Shown one piece after another: positions 25,869 to 34,786 of a stretch of DNA of 64,000 nucleotides; positions within the stretch are counted from its first letter, which is position 1, and each line of letters begins with the position of its first letter. The translations under genes and the position numbers were made by a program. Source of the DNA: Mycolicibacterium sp. YH-1 (GTDB lineage: Bacteria > Actinomycetota > Actinomycetes > Mycobacteriales > Mycobacteriaceae). The DNA lies in contig NZ_CP092915.1 of assembly GCF_022557175.1 (NCBI RefSeq), positions 3,410,001 through 3,474,000 on the forward strand. Reading direction: 5' to 3'. The notes below the pieces were generated by a model. The model did no database searches, was not told where the DNA came from, and worked only from the letters and a program-made list of their open reading frames with translations.

Positions 25869-27128
25869 TCAACGACCTCGTCGCCGGCCGCGTAGCAGGA
25901 GTGATGACGGGGGCTGCCTGGCAATGTCGTTGCCCCCGCGGAGTCCGGGGAATCCGTGTCGGCGCGCGGACACGGTGACGACGAGAGCTGGAATCAGCAG
26001 AACAAGCGCAGCCCAGGGCAGCGAGGCCGGCCCGACGCCACTGAGGAGGAGGCCGCCAATGATTCCGCCGCCGGCGATGCCGATGTTCCAACAGGTGACC
26101 ACCAGCGACTGCGCGACATCACCGGCCGCCCCGGCGGCCTCCGCGGACGCTGTCTGAAGCAGCGTCGCCGCGCCACCGAATGCGAGGCCCCACACTGCGG
26201 CACTGGCGAAAACAAACCACGGCGTGGCGGCGAGGAGTCCCAGCGCGAGGGCGGCGACGGCAAACAGGGTGCAGCTGGCAATCGTCAGCTGCCGCGGGTA
26301 TCGGTCGATGACGATGCCGGTGAACCAGATACTCAGCAGTGACACGACGCCGAAGGTGAGCAGAACCGCATCAACGCGATCAGCGAGACCGAGCGGTGCG
26401 AGGTAGGGGGCGATGTAGGTGTAGAGGATGTTGTGTGCGAGGACGAAGGTGAGGGTCACGAACAGCACTGCGGCGACGCCGGGGATCACAATGGTGCGGC
26501 GCAGCGGCAGCCGCGCGTCCTCGGTTTGGCCGGGAAAGCCCGGCACGGCCGCGAGCACCCAGCCGATCAGGACCAGGGTCAGCACCGTCATGATCCCGAA
26601 CGTGTGCCGCCAGCCGACGAGCCCCGCGAGGAACGTACCTGCGGGCACACCGACTGACAGCGCGAGCGGAGTGCCGGCCATCGCGATCGCCATGGCCTTG
26701 CCGCGCTGATGCGGAGCAACCATGCGGCGCGCATACCCGGCCAACAGTGCCCAGAGCAGTCCCGCGACGACGCCTGCGACGAAACGTGCGGCCAGGGTCA
26801 GTGCGTAGCTGTTGGAGACGGCGGTAATCGTGTTAGCGATCGCGAATCCCGCTATTGCGAACAGCAGTAGCCGTCGGCGCGCCCAGCCGATGGTCACTGC
26901 GGTGAGCGGCGCCGCGGCGATGGCGGAACCGATCGCGTACACAGTCACCGTCTGCCCGGCCGCAGATTCGGTGACGCCCAGGTCGCCACCCATCGCAGGC
27001 AGGATTCCTGCTGGTAGCGCCTCAGTCATGATCGTGATGAACCCCGCCGCGCCCAGCGCCAGCAGGCCTGCCAGCGGTAGACGGTCAGGACGGGACGCAC
27101 GCTGCGAGGGGTGCGGAATTTGAGTCAT
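25869..27128 (-). CDS. MFS transporter (DHA1-type drug/metabolite efflux)
   Basis: This 419-residue protein has 12 hydrophobic segments. Family landmarks are GFITIMTEALPAGILPAMGG in helix 1 and the GR/PHQRGKAMA loop between helices 4 and 5. The N-terminal half matches AraJ/CmlA-type exporters. It is divergent from a MerR regulator, and a near-perfect 22-bp palindrome covers its promoter. The promoter reads TTGACC with an 18-19 base spacer to TAGACG, the long spacer typical of MerR-activated promoters. Substrate not known. Confidence 0.87.
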   Translation of the reverse strand: MTQIPHPSQRASRPDRLPLAGLLALGAAGFITIMTEALPAGILPAMGGDLGVTESAAGQTVTVYAIGSAIAAAPLTAVTIGWARRRLLLFAIAGFAIANTITAVSNSYALTLAARFVAGVVAGLLWALLAGYARRMVAPHQRGKAMAIAMAGTPLALSVGVPAGTFLAGLVGWRHTFGIMTVLTLVLIGWVLAAVPGFPGQTEDARLPLRRTIVIPGVAAVLFVTLTFVLAHNILYTYIAPYLAPLGLADRVDAVLLTFGVVSLLSIWFTGIVIDRYPRQLTIASCTLFAVAALALGLLAATPWFVFASAAVWGLAFGGAATLLQTASAEAAGAAGDVAQSLVVTCWNIGIAGGGIIGGLLLSGVGPASLPWAALVLLIPALVVTVSARRHGFPGLRGGNDIARQPPSSLLLRGRRRGR

Positions 27129-27144
27129 GACGCCATCGTCTAGG

Positions 27145-27166
27145 TTGACGTTAACGTTAAGGTCAA
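27145..27166. promoter_or_regulatory. MerR-type operator/promoter palindrome
   Basis: A 22-bp inverted repeat has only one mismatched pair: TTGAC at 27145-27149, central TTAACGTTAA at 27151-27160, and GTCAA at 27162-27166. It lies between the divergent MFS and MerR genes and overlaps the -35 and spacer of the MFS promoter. Confidence 0.65.
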
Positions 27167-27193
27167 GCTGTGGGCCACTAGGCGGGAAGTGAG

Positions 27194-27565
27194 GTGCGTC
27201 GCATCAGGATCGGAGAACTCGCAAAGCTGACGGCCACGTCTGCGCGAGCGTTGCGCTACTACGAGGACGAAGGTCTGATCGTTCCCGGCCGCATGGCAAA
27301 CGGGTATCGGGAGTACGACGACTACCTGGTCGACCGGGTCATTCAGATCCGGGGACTGCTCGACTCCGGCTTGCCGACACGAATCATCAAGCAGATCCTC
27401 CCGTGTCTCGACAAGCCTCGCACCATCCACTTCGCCGACGCCACACCCGAGATGCTCACCACCCTGGAGTCCGAACGCGACCGCATGAGCGACCGCATCG
27501 AGTTCCTGACCCGCAACCGCGACGCAATCGATGACTATCTGGAGGCCGTCAAGGCTCTCGCCTGA
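27194..27565 (+). CDS. MerR family regulator
   Basis: This 123-residue protein has the N-terminal winged helix typical of MerR (RIGELAKLTATSARALRYYEDEGLI), then a dimerising coiled coil (LESERDRMSDRIEFLTRNRDAI). The start is GTG 27194 with a GTGAG just upstream. It has only one cysteine (LPCLD), so a thiol-metal sensor role is not evident. A multidrug-type activator of the divergent MFS gene is more likely. It is short, without a separate ligand domain. Confidence 0.85.
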   Translation: MRRIRIGELAKLTATSARALRYYEDEGLIVPGRMANGYREYDDYLVDRVIQIRGLLDSGLPTRIIKQILPCLDKPRTIHFADATPEMLTTLESERDRMSDRIEFLTRNRDAIDDYLEAVKALA

Positions 27566-27643
27566 CACGGATCTCACCTGCTGCGCGAAAGCCTCCGGAT
27601 ATCCTGTCCGCCAACTACATCAGGGGTATCCGACCTTTCGGAC

Positions 27644-27940
27644 ATGAATGTTCGCCGCATTCGGGCCACACGCTCCCTTATTCTGCTCGGCGTCGGCGTG
27701 ATCGCGCTGGACTTCGCAGTCCAGGCTATGCAAGTCACCGGCAGAGCCAAATCGTCCCGCACACAACAGAATTGGCTGGCCGCATCATTGGTAGTTACAT
27801 GGTGTTCTATTCGCTCAGCAGTGCACTCGGAGTAATCTCCGCCACAGTTACCTTCCGTGCCACAGGCTGGGCTGTCGTCAGTGTCCTCGGCTGCCTGCGC
27901 CACGGCAGCCCTCAGCGTATGGATCACCGACCGACTGCGA
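27644..27940 (+). pseudogene. frameshifted remnant of an MFS transporter C-terminus
   Basis: Three reading frames together spell a typical MFS tail. LILLGVGVIALDFAVQAMQVTG is in the frame of 27644, IIGSYMVFYSLSSALGVISA to GWAVVSVLG is in the frame of 27772, and [15 protein letters not shown] is in the frame of 27857. The breaks lie near 27740 and near 27890. The N-terminal two thirds of the transporter are missing. The remnant is co-directional with and just behind the MerR gene, and its end lies antisense to the 3' end of the DedA gene. Confidence 0.6.
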
Positions 27941-28690
27941 GCAGCACCTGTCGCCGAAGCAGGGCCGGGCGGTCGGAACGCAGGGCCGGCGCGCCAGAAG
28001 GGCCCGCAGCACCGACACCGCGATGGGCAGCGCCGACAGCACCGCGATGGCCAACACGACGAACTCCAGGTGGGTGCTGACGAACCCGACGCCGCCGAGA
28101 TGGAAGCCGATCAGTGTCAGCCCGACGCCCCAGGCCGTGGCGCCGATGATGTCGTAGACCAGGAACACGCGGTAGCGCATACCCGACGCGCCGGCGATCA
28201 CCGGGGTGAACGTCCGGACCACGCCGATGAAGTGCCCGATCACGATGGTCTTGCGACCGTGTCGGTCGAAGAACGCATGCGACGTGGCAAGGTAGCGCTT
28301 CTTGAAGAACCGCGCGTCCTCCTTCTTGAACAGCGCGGGCCCCAACCGTCTGCCGATGAGATAGCCGACCTGGCCGCCCACGATGGCGGCCGCGGCGGCA
28401 CAGACGCCCAGGTGCCAGACACTCGCCGGGGCGTTCGGTTGCGCGGCAAGCAGACCCGCGGTGAACAGCAGCGTGTCACCGGGCAGGAACGGGATGAAAA
28501 GGCCGGTCTCGAGGAACACGATGATCACCACGCCGGGGAGCAGCGCCGCCGCGAAGGGGCCGCCGTGGCCCAACCAGTACATCGGGTCCATCACCTCTGG
28601 CAGGGCCAGGACGGCGCTCGTCACGGCCGCCGAACCTAGCGCTGCCACATTGCGGGACGCTGAACGCAACACGTCCACGCCACGCGCCAC
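27878..28690 (-). CDS. DedA family membrane protein
   Basis: This 270-residue protein has the DedA core: [24 protein letters not shown], then [13 protein letters not shown], then [31 protein letters not shown]. DedA proteins act in membrane homeostasis and lipid scrambling or export. The start is GTG 28690, only about 30 bases from the divergent cinA start. The last 35 residues, after ALLARRP, are cysteine-rich and unlike the family. They are read antisense through the MFS remnant, so the original stop may have been lost. Confidence 0.85.
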   Translation of the reverse strand: MARGVDVLRSASRNVAALGSAAVTSAVLALPEVMDPMYWLGHGGPFAAALLPGVVIIVFLETGLFIPFLPGDTLLFTAGLLAAQPNAPASVWHLGVCAAAAAIVGGQVGYLIGRRLGPALFKKEDARFFKKRYLATSHAFFDRHGRKTIVIGHFIGVVRTFTPVIAGASGMRYRVFLVYDIIGATAWGVGLTLIGFHLGGVGFVSTHLEFVVLAIAVLSALPIAVSVLRALLARRPCVPTARPCFGDRCCSQSVGDPYAEGCRGAGSRGH

Positions 28691-28723
28691 GCATGCGCGG
28701 CGATGGTCGTAGTGTCTGTACCC

Positions 28724-29995
28724 GTGAGTGCACGTGCGGGAATCGTGGTTACCGGAACCGAAGTGCTGACCGGGAGGGTTCAGGATCGCAACGGCCCGTG
28801 GGTCGCCGATCGGCTACTCGAACTTGGCGTCGAACTCGCGCACATCACCATCTGCGGTGACCGTCCCGCCGACATCGAGGCGCAGCTGCGATTCCTGGCG
28901 GCCGAGGGCGTCGACCTCATCGTCACCAGCGGTGGGCTCGGCCCGACCGCCGACGATATGACGGTGGCCACGGTGGCCCGGTTCTGCGGACGCGACCTCG
29001 TCCTCGACAGCGCACTCGAGGAGCGGATCGCCGGCATCCTGCGCAGGCTCATGGGACGTCGCGAGGACGTCGACTTCGATGCGGTGATGGCCGCCAACCG
29101 CAAGCAGGCGATGGTGCCCGAGGGAGCGCAGATCCTCGACCCGGTCGGTACCGCACCGGGTGTCGTGGTGCCGGGCAAGCCGACAGTGGTGGTACTGCCC
29201 GGGCCGCCGCGTGAACTTCAGCCGATGTGGACCGCCGCCATTGCCACACCTGCGGTTACCGATGCGATCGCGGGCCGCACGGAGTATCGACAGGACACCA
29301 TCCGCATGTTCGGGCTGCCCGAGTCGGGTCTCGCCGAGACGCTGCGCATCGGTGAGACCGAGATCGCCGACTTCGACCGGTTGGAGATCACGACGTGTCT
29401 GCGTCGCGGCGAGCTCGAGATCGTCACCCGGTATGAGCCCAGCGCTCACGACGTCTATGCGCGACTGGTGGGGCTACTGCAGAAGCACCACGCCAGGGAG
29501 ATCTACTCAACTGACGGTGCATTGGTCGACGACCAGGTCGCCGCGCTGCTGGCGGGCCGCACGATCGCGACCGCTGAGTCGTGCACCGCGGGTATGCTCG
29601 CCGCCCGATTGACCGACCGCGCCGGCTCCTCGGACTACGTCGCCGGCGGTGTGGTGTCGTACTCGAACGCCGCCAAGGCCGATCTGCTCGGGGTCGATCC
29701 CGATCTCATCGCGGCGCACGGCGCGGTGTCCGAGCCGGTCGCCGAGGCCATGGCCGCGGGTGCGCTGCAGCGGTTCGGAGCCGACACGGCCGTGGCGATC
29801 ACCGGCATCGCAGGTCCCGGTGGGGGAAGCGACGAGAAGCCGGTGGGCACCGTCTGCTTCAGTGTGCGGCTCGGCGACGGTGCGCCGACGACGCGCACAC
29901 TGCTGCTGCCGGGCAACCGATCCGACATTAGAGAGCGGTCCACCACCGTCGCGATGCACATGCTGCGCCGGGCACTGCGTCACGACCCGGACTGA
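28724..29995 (+). CDS. cinA: CinA family competence/damage-inducible protein
   Basis: The N-terminal MoaB-like domain ([21 protein letters not shown], then [13 protein letters not shown]) is followed by the C-terminal nicotinamide-nucleotide amidase domain. That domain has [16 protein letters not shown] and [19 protein letters not shown]. It follows M. tuberculosis CinA (Rv1901) closely in sequence. GTG 28724 is preferred as start: the product then begins VSARAG as in mycobacterial homologues, and a -10 TAGTGT (28710-28715) predicts a leaderless transcript. ATG 28703 is the alternative. CinA deamidates NMN and hydrolyses ADP-ribose-type compounds; mycobacterial CinA has been linked to drug tolerance. 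Confidence 0.92.
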   Translation: MSARAGIVVTGTEVLTGRVQDRNGPWVADRLLELGVELAHITICGDRPADIEAQLRFLAAEGVDLIVTSGGLGPTADDMTVATVARFCGRDLVLDSALEERIAGILRRLMGRREDVDFDAVMAANRKQAMVPEGAQILDPVGTAPGVVVPGKPTVVVLPGPPRELQPMWTAAIATPAVTDAIAGRTEYRQDTIRMFGLPESGLAETLRIGETEIADFDRLEITTCLRRGELEIVTRYEPSAHDVYARLVGLLQKHHAREIYSTDGALVDDQVAALLAGRTIATAESCTAGMLAARLTDRAGSSDYVAGGVVSYSNAAKADLLGVDPDLIAAHGAVSEPVAEAMAAGALQRFGADTAVAITGIAGPGGGSDEKPVGTVCFSVRLGDGAPTTRTLLLPGNRSDIRERSTTVAMHMLRRALRHDPD

Positions 29996-29999
29996 TGCG

Positions 30000-30920
30000 G
30001 TGTCGTTCTCGCTCACCGATGCCGAACTCGACGCAGTGCTGGATCAGTTCCCCGCACTCGCGGGTAAGAGGCGGGTGCTCGAGGACCTGTCGGGGGGCCT
30101 GACGAATCGCAACGTCAAGATCACCACGCCCACGGGGATTTTCGTCGCGCGCTGCTGTGACTCCTCGTCGAACCTGCTCGGTATCGACCGTGACAACGAG
30201 TACGCCAACACTCTTGCCGCCGAACAGGCCGGCGTCGGGGCGCCCGTGATCGACTACCGGCCCGATCTCGGCATCCTGCTGATCGGGTTCGTTCCCGGGG
30301 CGACGCTGACCAATGACGACTTCGCCAGGCCCGGCGTCATCGCCAAGGTCGCCGCCGGTTGCCGCGCACTGCACGCCGGACCACGGTTCCGCGACGACTT
30401 CGACATGTTCGTGCGGCAATCCCAGTACCTGAAGGTCGTGCAGGACAACGGCTTCCGACTTCCGGATGACTACCTGAGCTTTGCCGAACAGTTCGAGACC
30501 ATCCGCGTCGCCCTTGGCGGTGACGACACCACCGTCCCATGTAACAACGACTTGTTGGCGGCCAACTTCGTCGAAGACGGTGACCAGGTCTGGGTCATCG
30601 ACTACGAGTACTCGGGCAACAACGACCCGTGCTTCGAATTAGGCAACATCTGGCGCGAATGCCGGCTGTCCCTCGACCAGCTCGAGGAACTGGTGGTCGA
30701 GTACTTCGGACGCAGGACTCGTCACGAAATGGCCCGTGTCCGCCTGCAGGGCACCGTCTCCCAATACGGCTGGACGCTGTGGGGTTGCATCCAGAATGGC
30801 TCCAGCGCACTGGACTTCGACTTCTGGGGCTGGGCAATGGAGCGCTTCGAACTGGCCATGCAGGAGTTCCGTGGGCCCGATTTCAACCGACTGCTCGCCG
30901 ACGTGCGGGCATCGGACTGA
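30000..30920 (+). CDS. choline/aminoglycoside kinase-like phosphotransferase
   Basis: This 306-residue protein of the APH/choline kinase fold starts at GTG 30000, 4 bases after the cinA stop. A strand/P-loop-like LSGGLTNRNVKI precedes the Brenner motif CNNDLLAANF (His replaced by Asn, catalytic Asp kept). The metal-binding segment VIDYEYSGNNDP follows, with ELGNIW, as in choline and ethanolamine kinases. It lies immediately before a dimethylglycine-dehydrogenase-like gene on the same strand, so both may handle choline- or ethanolamine-derived compounds. The substrate is inferred from family only. Confidence 0.78.
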   Translation: MSFSLTDAELDAVLDQFPALAGKRRVLEDLSGGLTNRNVKITTPTGIFVARCCDSSSNLLGIDRDNEYANTLAAEQAGVGAPVIDYRPDLGILLIGFVPGATLTNDDFARPGVIAKVAAGCRALHAGPRFRDDFDMFVRQSQYLKVVQDNGFRLPDDYLSFAEQFETIRVALGGDDTTVPCNNDLLAANFVEDGDQVWVIDYEYSGNNDPCFELGNIWRECRLSLDQLEELVVEYFGRRTRHEMARVRLQGTVSQYGWTLWGCIQNGSSALDFDFWGWAMERFELAMQEFRGPDFNRLLADVRASD

Positions 30921-30929
30921 GAGGACGAT

Positions 30930-33380
30930 ATGGCAGCCCTTCCCGACCGCGCACGAGTGGTGATCGTCGGTGGCGGTGTGATCGGCGCGAGCGTCGCGTA
31001 TCACCTGACCAAGTACGGCCACGCCGACGTCGTGCTGCTCGAGCAGGGACGGTTGTCGTCGGGCACCACGTGGCACGCCGCGGGTCTGGTCGGGCAATTG
31101 CGCGCGTCCGAGAGCGGCACGCGGCTGGTCCAGTACTCGACGCAGCTGTACCGCGATCTCGAGGCCGAGACCGGGCTGACCGCCGGCTACCGCCAGTGCG
31201 GCGGCGTGACGGTGGCGCGTACCGAGGACAGGATGATTCAGCTGCGCCGCACCGCAGCCAATGCCGCGGCATTCGACCTGGAGTGTGAGCTGCTATCGCC
31301 CGCGGAGGCGCTCGAGCACTATCCCGTCATGCGGATCGACGACCTCGTCGGCGCCATCTGGCTGCCCGCCGACGGCAAGGCCAACCCGACCGACCTGACG
31401 GTAGCGCTGGCCAAGGGCGCACGACTGCGTGGGGCGCGAATCCTGGAGCACACCAGGGTGATCGGCGTGCTGACCGCCGATGGCAGGGTCACCGGCGTGC
31501 GCACCGACGCGGGGGACATCGAAGCGGAGATCGTGGTGAACTGCGCCGGACAGTGGGCCAAGCAGGTCGGCGCCATGGCCGGGGTCAACGTGCCACTGCA
31601 CTCCGCCGAGCACTTCTACGTCGTCACCGAGACCATCGAGGGCGTGCACCCGAACATGCCCATCCTGCGCGACCCCGACGGCTACACCTACTTCAAGGAG
31701 GAGGTCGGGGGACTGGTCATCGGCGGGTTCGAGCCGGAGGCCAAACCGTGGGTGAGCCCTGACGCTATCCCTTACCCGTTCGAATTCCAGCTGCTGGAGG
31801 AGGACTGGGACCACTTTCAGATCCTCATGGACAACGCACTGCTGCGAATTCCGGTGTTGGAGGAGACCGGACTCAAGAAGCTCTACAACGGACCGGAGAG
31901 CTTCACCCCGGACAATCAGTTCATCCTCGGTGAGGCGCCCGAGTGCGCCAACTACTTCGTGGCCGCGGGTTTCAACTCGGTCGGTATCGCCTCGGCGGGC
32001 GGAGCGGGTCGGGCGTTGGCCGAGTGGATCGTCAACGGCGCTCCCACCAGTGACCTCACGAGCGTCGACATTCGACGGTTCGCGCCGTTCAACGGCAACA
32101 ACCGGTGGCTACACGACCGGGTGGCCGAGGTGCTGGGCCTGCACTACGAAATCCCCTGGCCCAACCGGGAGATGACCACTGCGCGGCCCTTCCGCCGGTC
32201 ACCCGTCCACCATCTACTGGTGGACGCGAATGCGAACTTCGGCAGCAGGATGGGCTGGGAGCGCGCCAACTTCTTCGCCCCGCAGGGCCACGATCCCGTC
32301 ATCGAGTACTCCTGGGGCAAGCAGAACTGGCTGCCGTGGTCGGCCGCTGAGCAGATCAGCACGCGGACCGCGGTCACCGTGTTCGACCAGACGTCGTTCT
32401 CGAAGTACCTGCTCGTTGGACCCGACGCCGAGGCGGCGCTGCAGTGGCTGTGTACAGCGGATATGGCCGTCGATGTCGGCAGGACGGTCTACACCGGAAT
32501 GCTCAACGCGCGCGGCACCTACGAGTCCGATGTCACCGTGACCCGCACCGCGCACGACGAGTACCTCATTGTCAGCAGCGCGGCGACCACCGAGCGGGAC
32601 AAGGACCACATCCGCAGGAACCTGCCCGACGGCGCCCTCGCGCAACTGGTCGACGCCACCTCGGCGCTGGCGGTGTTCGGTGTCATGGGACCGGCCTCGC
32701 GCGATCTGCTGTCGACGCTCACCGACACTGACCTCGCCGACGAGTCGTTCCCGTTCGGTACTAGCCGGTCGATCAGCCTGGGTCATGCCAGCGTTCGCGC
32801 CACCCGCATCACCTATGTGGGTGAACTCGGATGGGAACTCTACGTTCCCACCGAGTTCGCGGTCGGGGTGTATGAGTCGCTGATGTCCGCAGGCGCCGAG
32901 TTCGGGGTGGCGCGCGGCGGCTACTACGCCATCGAATCGCTGCGGCTGGAAAAGGGGTATCGCGCCTTCGGTCGGGAGCTGACACCCAACGACAACCCCG
33001 TAGAGGCGGGCCTGCTGTTCGCGTGCAAGCTCGACACCGACATCGACTTCCTGGGCCGAACCGCGGTGGAGAGAGCCAGGTCCGACGGCCCACGCCGAAA
33101 GCTTGTCGGTTTCACGGTCGGCTCACCGGAGGCGATGTTGTGGGGTGGCGAACTGGTGCTGCGCGACGGCGCCGTCGCCGGCCAGGTGTCCTCGGCGGCA
33201 TGGGGGGAGACGGCGGGTGCCTGCGTCGGTATGGCCTACGTCCGCTCGCCGGACGGTGCGACGATCGACGCGCAGTGGATCCGCGCCGGCGACTACCAGG
33301 TCAACGTCGGCGGGACGACGTATCCAATCACGGTGTCGCTCAAGCCGATCTACGACCCCGCCAACTCGCGGATCCGCTGA
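30930..33380 (+). CDS. dimethylglycine/sarcosine dehydrogenase-like FAD-GcvT fusion
   Basis: The 816-residue protein has an N-terminal DAO-type FAD fold (VVIVGGGVIGASVAYHL, residues 10-26). Within SSGTTWHAAG, H49 matches the covalent flavin histidine of dimethylglycine dehydrogenase. A second FAD domain follows, then GcvT-type folate-binding domains (about 430-800, e.g. SFSKYLLVGPDAEAALQWL and a GcvT_C end). It would oxidatively demethylate an N-methyl glycine and pass the one-carbon unit to tetrahydrofolate. AGAGGA lies 7 bases before the ATG. It is co-directional with the kinase-like gene, 9 bases downstream. Confidence 0.88.
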   Translation: MAALPDRARVVIVGGGVIGASVAYHLTKYGHADVVLLEQGRLSSGTTWHAAGLVGQLRASESGTRLVQYSTQLYRDLEAETGLTAGYRQCGGVTVARTEDRMIQLRRTAANAAAFDLECELLSPAEALEHYPVMRIDDLVGAIWLPADGKANPTDLTVALAKGARLRGARILEHTRVIGVLTADGRVTGVRTDAGDIEAEIVVNCAGQWAKQVGAMAGVNVPLHSAEHFYVVTETIEGVHPNMPILRDPDGYTYFKEEVGGLVIGGFEPEAKPWVSPDAIPYPFEFQLLEEDWDHFQILMDNALLRIPVLEETGLKKLYNGPESFTPDNQFILGEAPECANYFVAAGFNSVGIASAGGAGRALAEWIVNGAPTSDLTSVDIRRFAPFNGNNRWLHDRVAEVLGLHYEIPWPNREMTTARPFRRSPVHHLLVDANANFGSRMGWERANFFAPQGHDPVIEYSWGKQNWLPWSAAEQISTRTAVTVFDQTSFSKYLLVGPDAEAALQWLCTADMAVDVGRTVYTGMLNARGTYESDVTVTRTAHDEYLIVSSAATTERDKDHIRRNLPDGALAQLVDATSALAVFGVMGPASRDLLSTLTDTDLADESFPFGTSRSISLGHASVRATRITYVGELGWELYVPTEFAVGVYESLMSAGAEFGVARGGYYAIESLRLEKGYRAFGRELTPNDNPVEAGLLFACKLDTDIDFLGRTAVERARSDGPRRKLVGFTVGSPEAMLWGGELVLRDGAVAGQVSSAAWGETAGACVGMAYVRSPDGATIDAQWIRAGDYQVNVGGTTYPITVSLKPIYDPANSRIR

Positions 33381-33404
33381 CAGTCGCCCGCGTTGGTATG
33401 AGGT

Positions 33405-33815
33405 TCAGCCGCCGACTGCGGCAACGTAGGCGACCATGCCCAGGACGAGGGTCAGCGCACACAGCGCGAGCGTCGCGACCGCGAAGGGCCACGCCCGCTT
33501 GCGGCGGACCAATAGGACCACCGTGGCCACCAGGCCCGCCACGCCCATACCGAGCGCGATCAAGAGCGCGGTCCCAACCGCGGTGACCGCACCGTCAATG
33601 CTGCATGTCGCGGGTGGGCAGTGGTCGAGGAACGCCAGTAGGAACAGACCCATCAGCGCAGCGCCCGCCCCCATGAGCGCCGTCACCACGAGCGCGACGA
33701 TGGACACCGCGATATCGGCCGAGGAGCGTTGTGGCTGCGGGACCGGGTGCGGTGGCCAGCTCTGCGACCACTGCGGCGATGGCCCTTCCGGCGGCCAGGG
33801 CGGCTGCGATGTCAC
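33405..33815 (-). CDS. hypothetical membrane protein with proline-rich N-terminus
   Basis: This 136-residue protein has a P/W/Q-rich 30-residue N-terminus. Three to four hydrophobic segments follow (SIVALVVTALMGAGAALMGLF, AVGTALLIALGMGVAGLVATVVLLV, FAVATLALCALTLVLGMVAYV). Two cysteines (DHCPPATC) lie in the loop after the first segment. The family looks like small actinobacterial membrane proteins of unknown function. It ends 4 bases before the alpha/beta hydrolase gene in the direction of the same operon. Confidence 0.65.
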   Translation of the reverse strand: MTSQPPWPPEGPSPQWSQSWPPHPVPQPQRSSADIAVSIVALVVTALMGAGAALMGLFLLAFLDHCPPATCSIDGAVTAVGTALLIALGMGVAGLVATVVLLVRRKRAWPFAVATLALCALTLVLGMVAYVAAVGG

Positions 33816-33819
33816 GGCG

Positions 33820-34737
33820 TCACTTCTCGGCGTCGAGCGCGTCCCACAGATTCATCAGATCGCCAAGGATCACCTCGGCGACGCCGAGCCCACCGAGGTG
33901 GCTCTCACCGGGAAGGGTGTAGAGCTCCGCGTCGGGTAGTAGCGATACGACGTGCTGACCGTGCGCGAACGGCACGATGTGGTCGGCGTCGCCGTGCCAC
34001 CAGTGCACCGGCACCTTGATGTCCGCGAGCCGGAAGCCCCAGTCCTTGGCGAAGACGGCGACGTCGGCGAACGGTGCGGCCAGTTGCTTGCGGCTGCCGT
34101 TGAGCAGATCGTCGAGGAACATCGCGCCGAACTCCGGGCGGACCAGCAGACGCCGGTCGCCTTCGGGGGACACCAGCGCATACGCGTGCAGTGCCAGAGG
34201 GGCTACGGGACGCATCATCTGGACCAGGCCGACCGCCGCAAGCCGCAGCGGCAACCCGATGATGGGAAGCGCGGGCGCCACGCGTGAACCGAACCCCATC
34301 AATCCGCCGCCGATAGCCTCGGGGCCGACCGTGGGTGCGACGCCCCCGAGGACACCGGCCAATAGGACGCGGTCGGGCATCGCCGCTGCGCAGGCCAGGG
34401 TGTAAGGCCCGCCGCCGGAGAGTCCGATCACCGCCATCTTGCCGATCCCGAGCACGTCGGCGATGGTTCGGAGGTCCTCGGCGAAGGCCAGTACGTTGCG
34501 GTACTGGTGAGGTGTCGATGAGCCGATGCCGGGCCGGTCAACACCGATGAGCCGAATGTGCCGCTGCTCGGCGTAGGCACGGGCCTCGACGGGGATCTGC
34601 CTGCGCGCGCCCGGTGTGCCGTGCAGCCAGAACACGGCGCGGCCCTGAGGGTCGCCGAACTCGGCAAACCCGAGTTGGCGATCACCCCCGACCGCGACGT
34701 TGCCCTCCAGCTTGGGGCGTTCGATAGGCATGACCAT
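33820..34737 (-). CDS. alpha/beta hydrolase
   Basis: This 305-residue serine hydrolase fold has an oxyanion motif LHGTPGARRQ and the nucleophile elbow GLSGGG. The acid is in HGDADHIVP and the His is in LPGESHLGG. All members of the triad are present. No signal peptide is seen. It follows the molybdenum hydroxylase FAD subunit gene after 49 bases on the same strand and could be the last gene of that operon. Substrate unknown. Confidence 0.85.
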   Translation of the reverse strand: MVMPIERPKLEGNVAVGGDRQLGFAEFGDPQGRAVFWLHGTPGARRQIPVEARAYAEQRHIRLIGVDRPGIGSSTPHQYRNVLAFAEDLRTIADVLGIGKMAVIGLSGGGPYTLACAAAMPDRVLLAGVLGGVAPTVGPEAIGGGLMGFGSRVAPALPIIGLPLRLAAVGLVQMMRPVAPLALHAYALVSPEGDRRLLVRPEFGAMFLDDLLNGSRKQLAAPFADVAVFAKDWGFRLADIKVPVHWWHGDADHIVPFAHGQHVVSLLPDAELYTLPGESHLGGLGVAEVILGDLMNLWDALDAEK

Positions 34738-34786
34738 GGCTGAAGTCTCGCACGCCGCCTGGTCGCGCCTGCAGGCCTTCGCAGGG

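Noticed and set aside
27930..28639. Plus-strand frame rich in charged residues
   Set aside because: Beyond about 27940 it is the complement of DedA; only its first part belongs to the MFS remnant.
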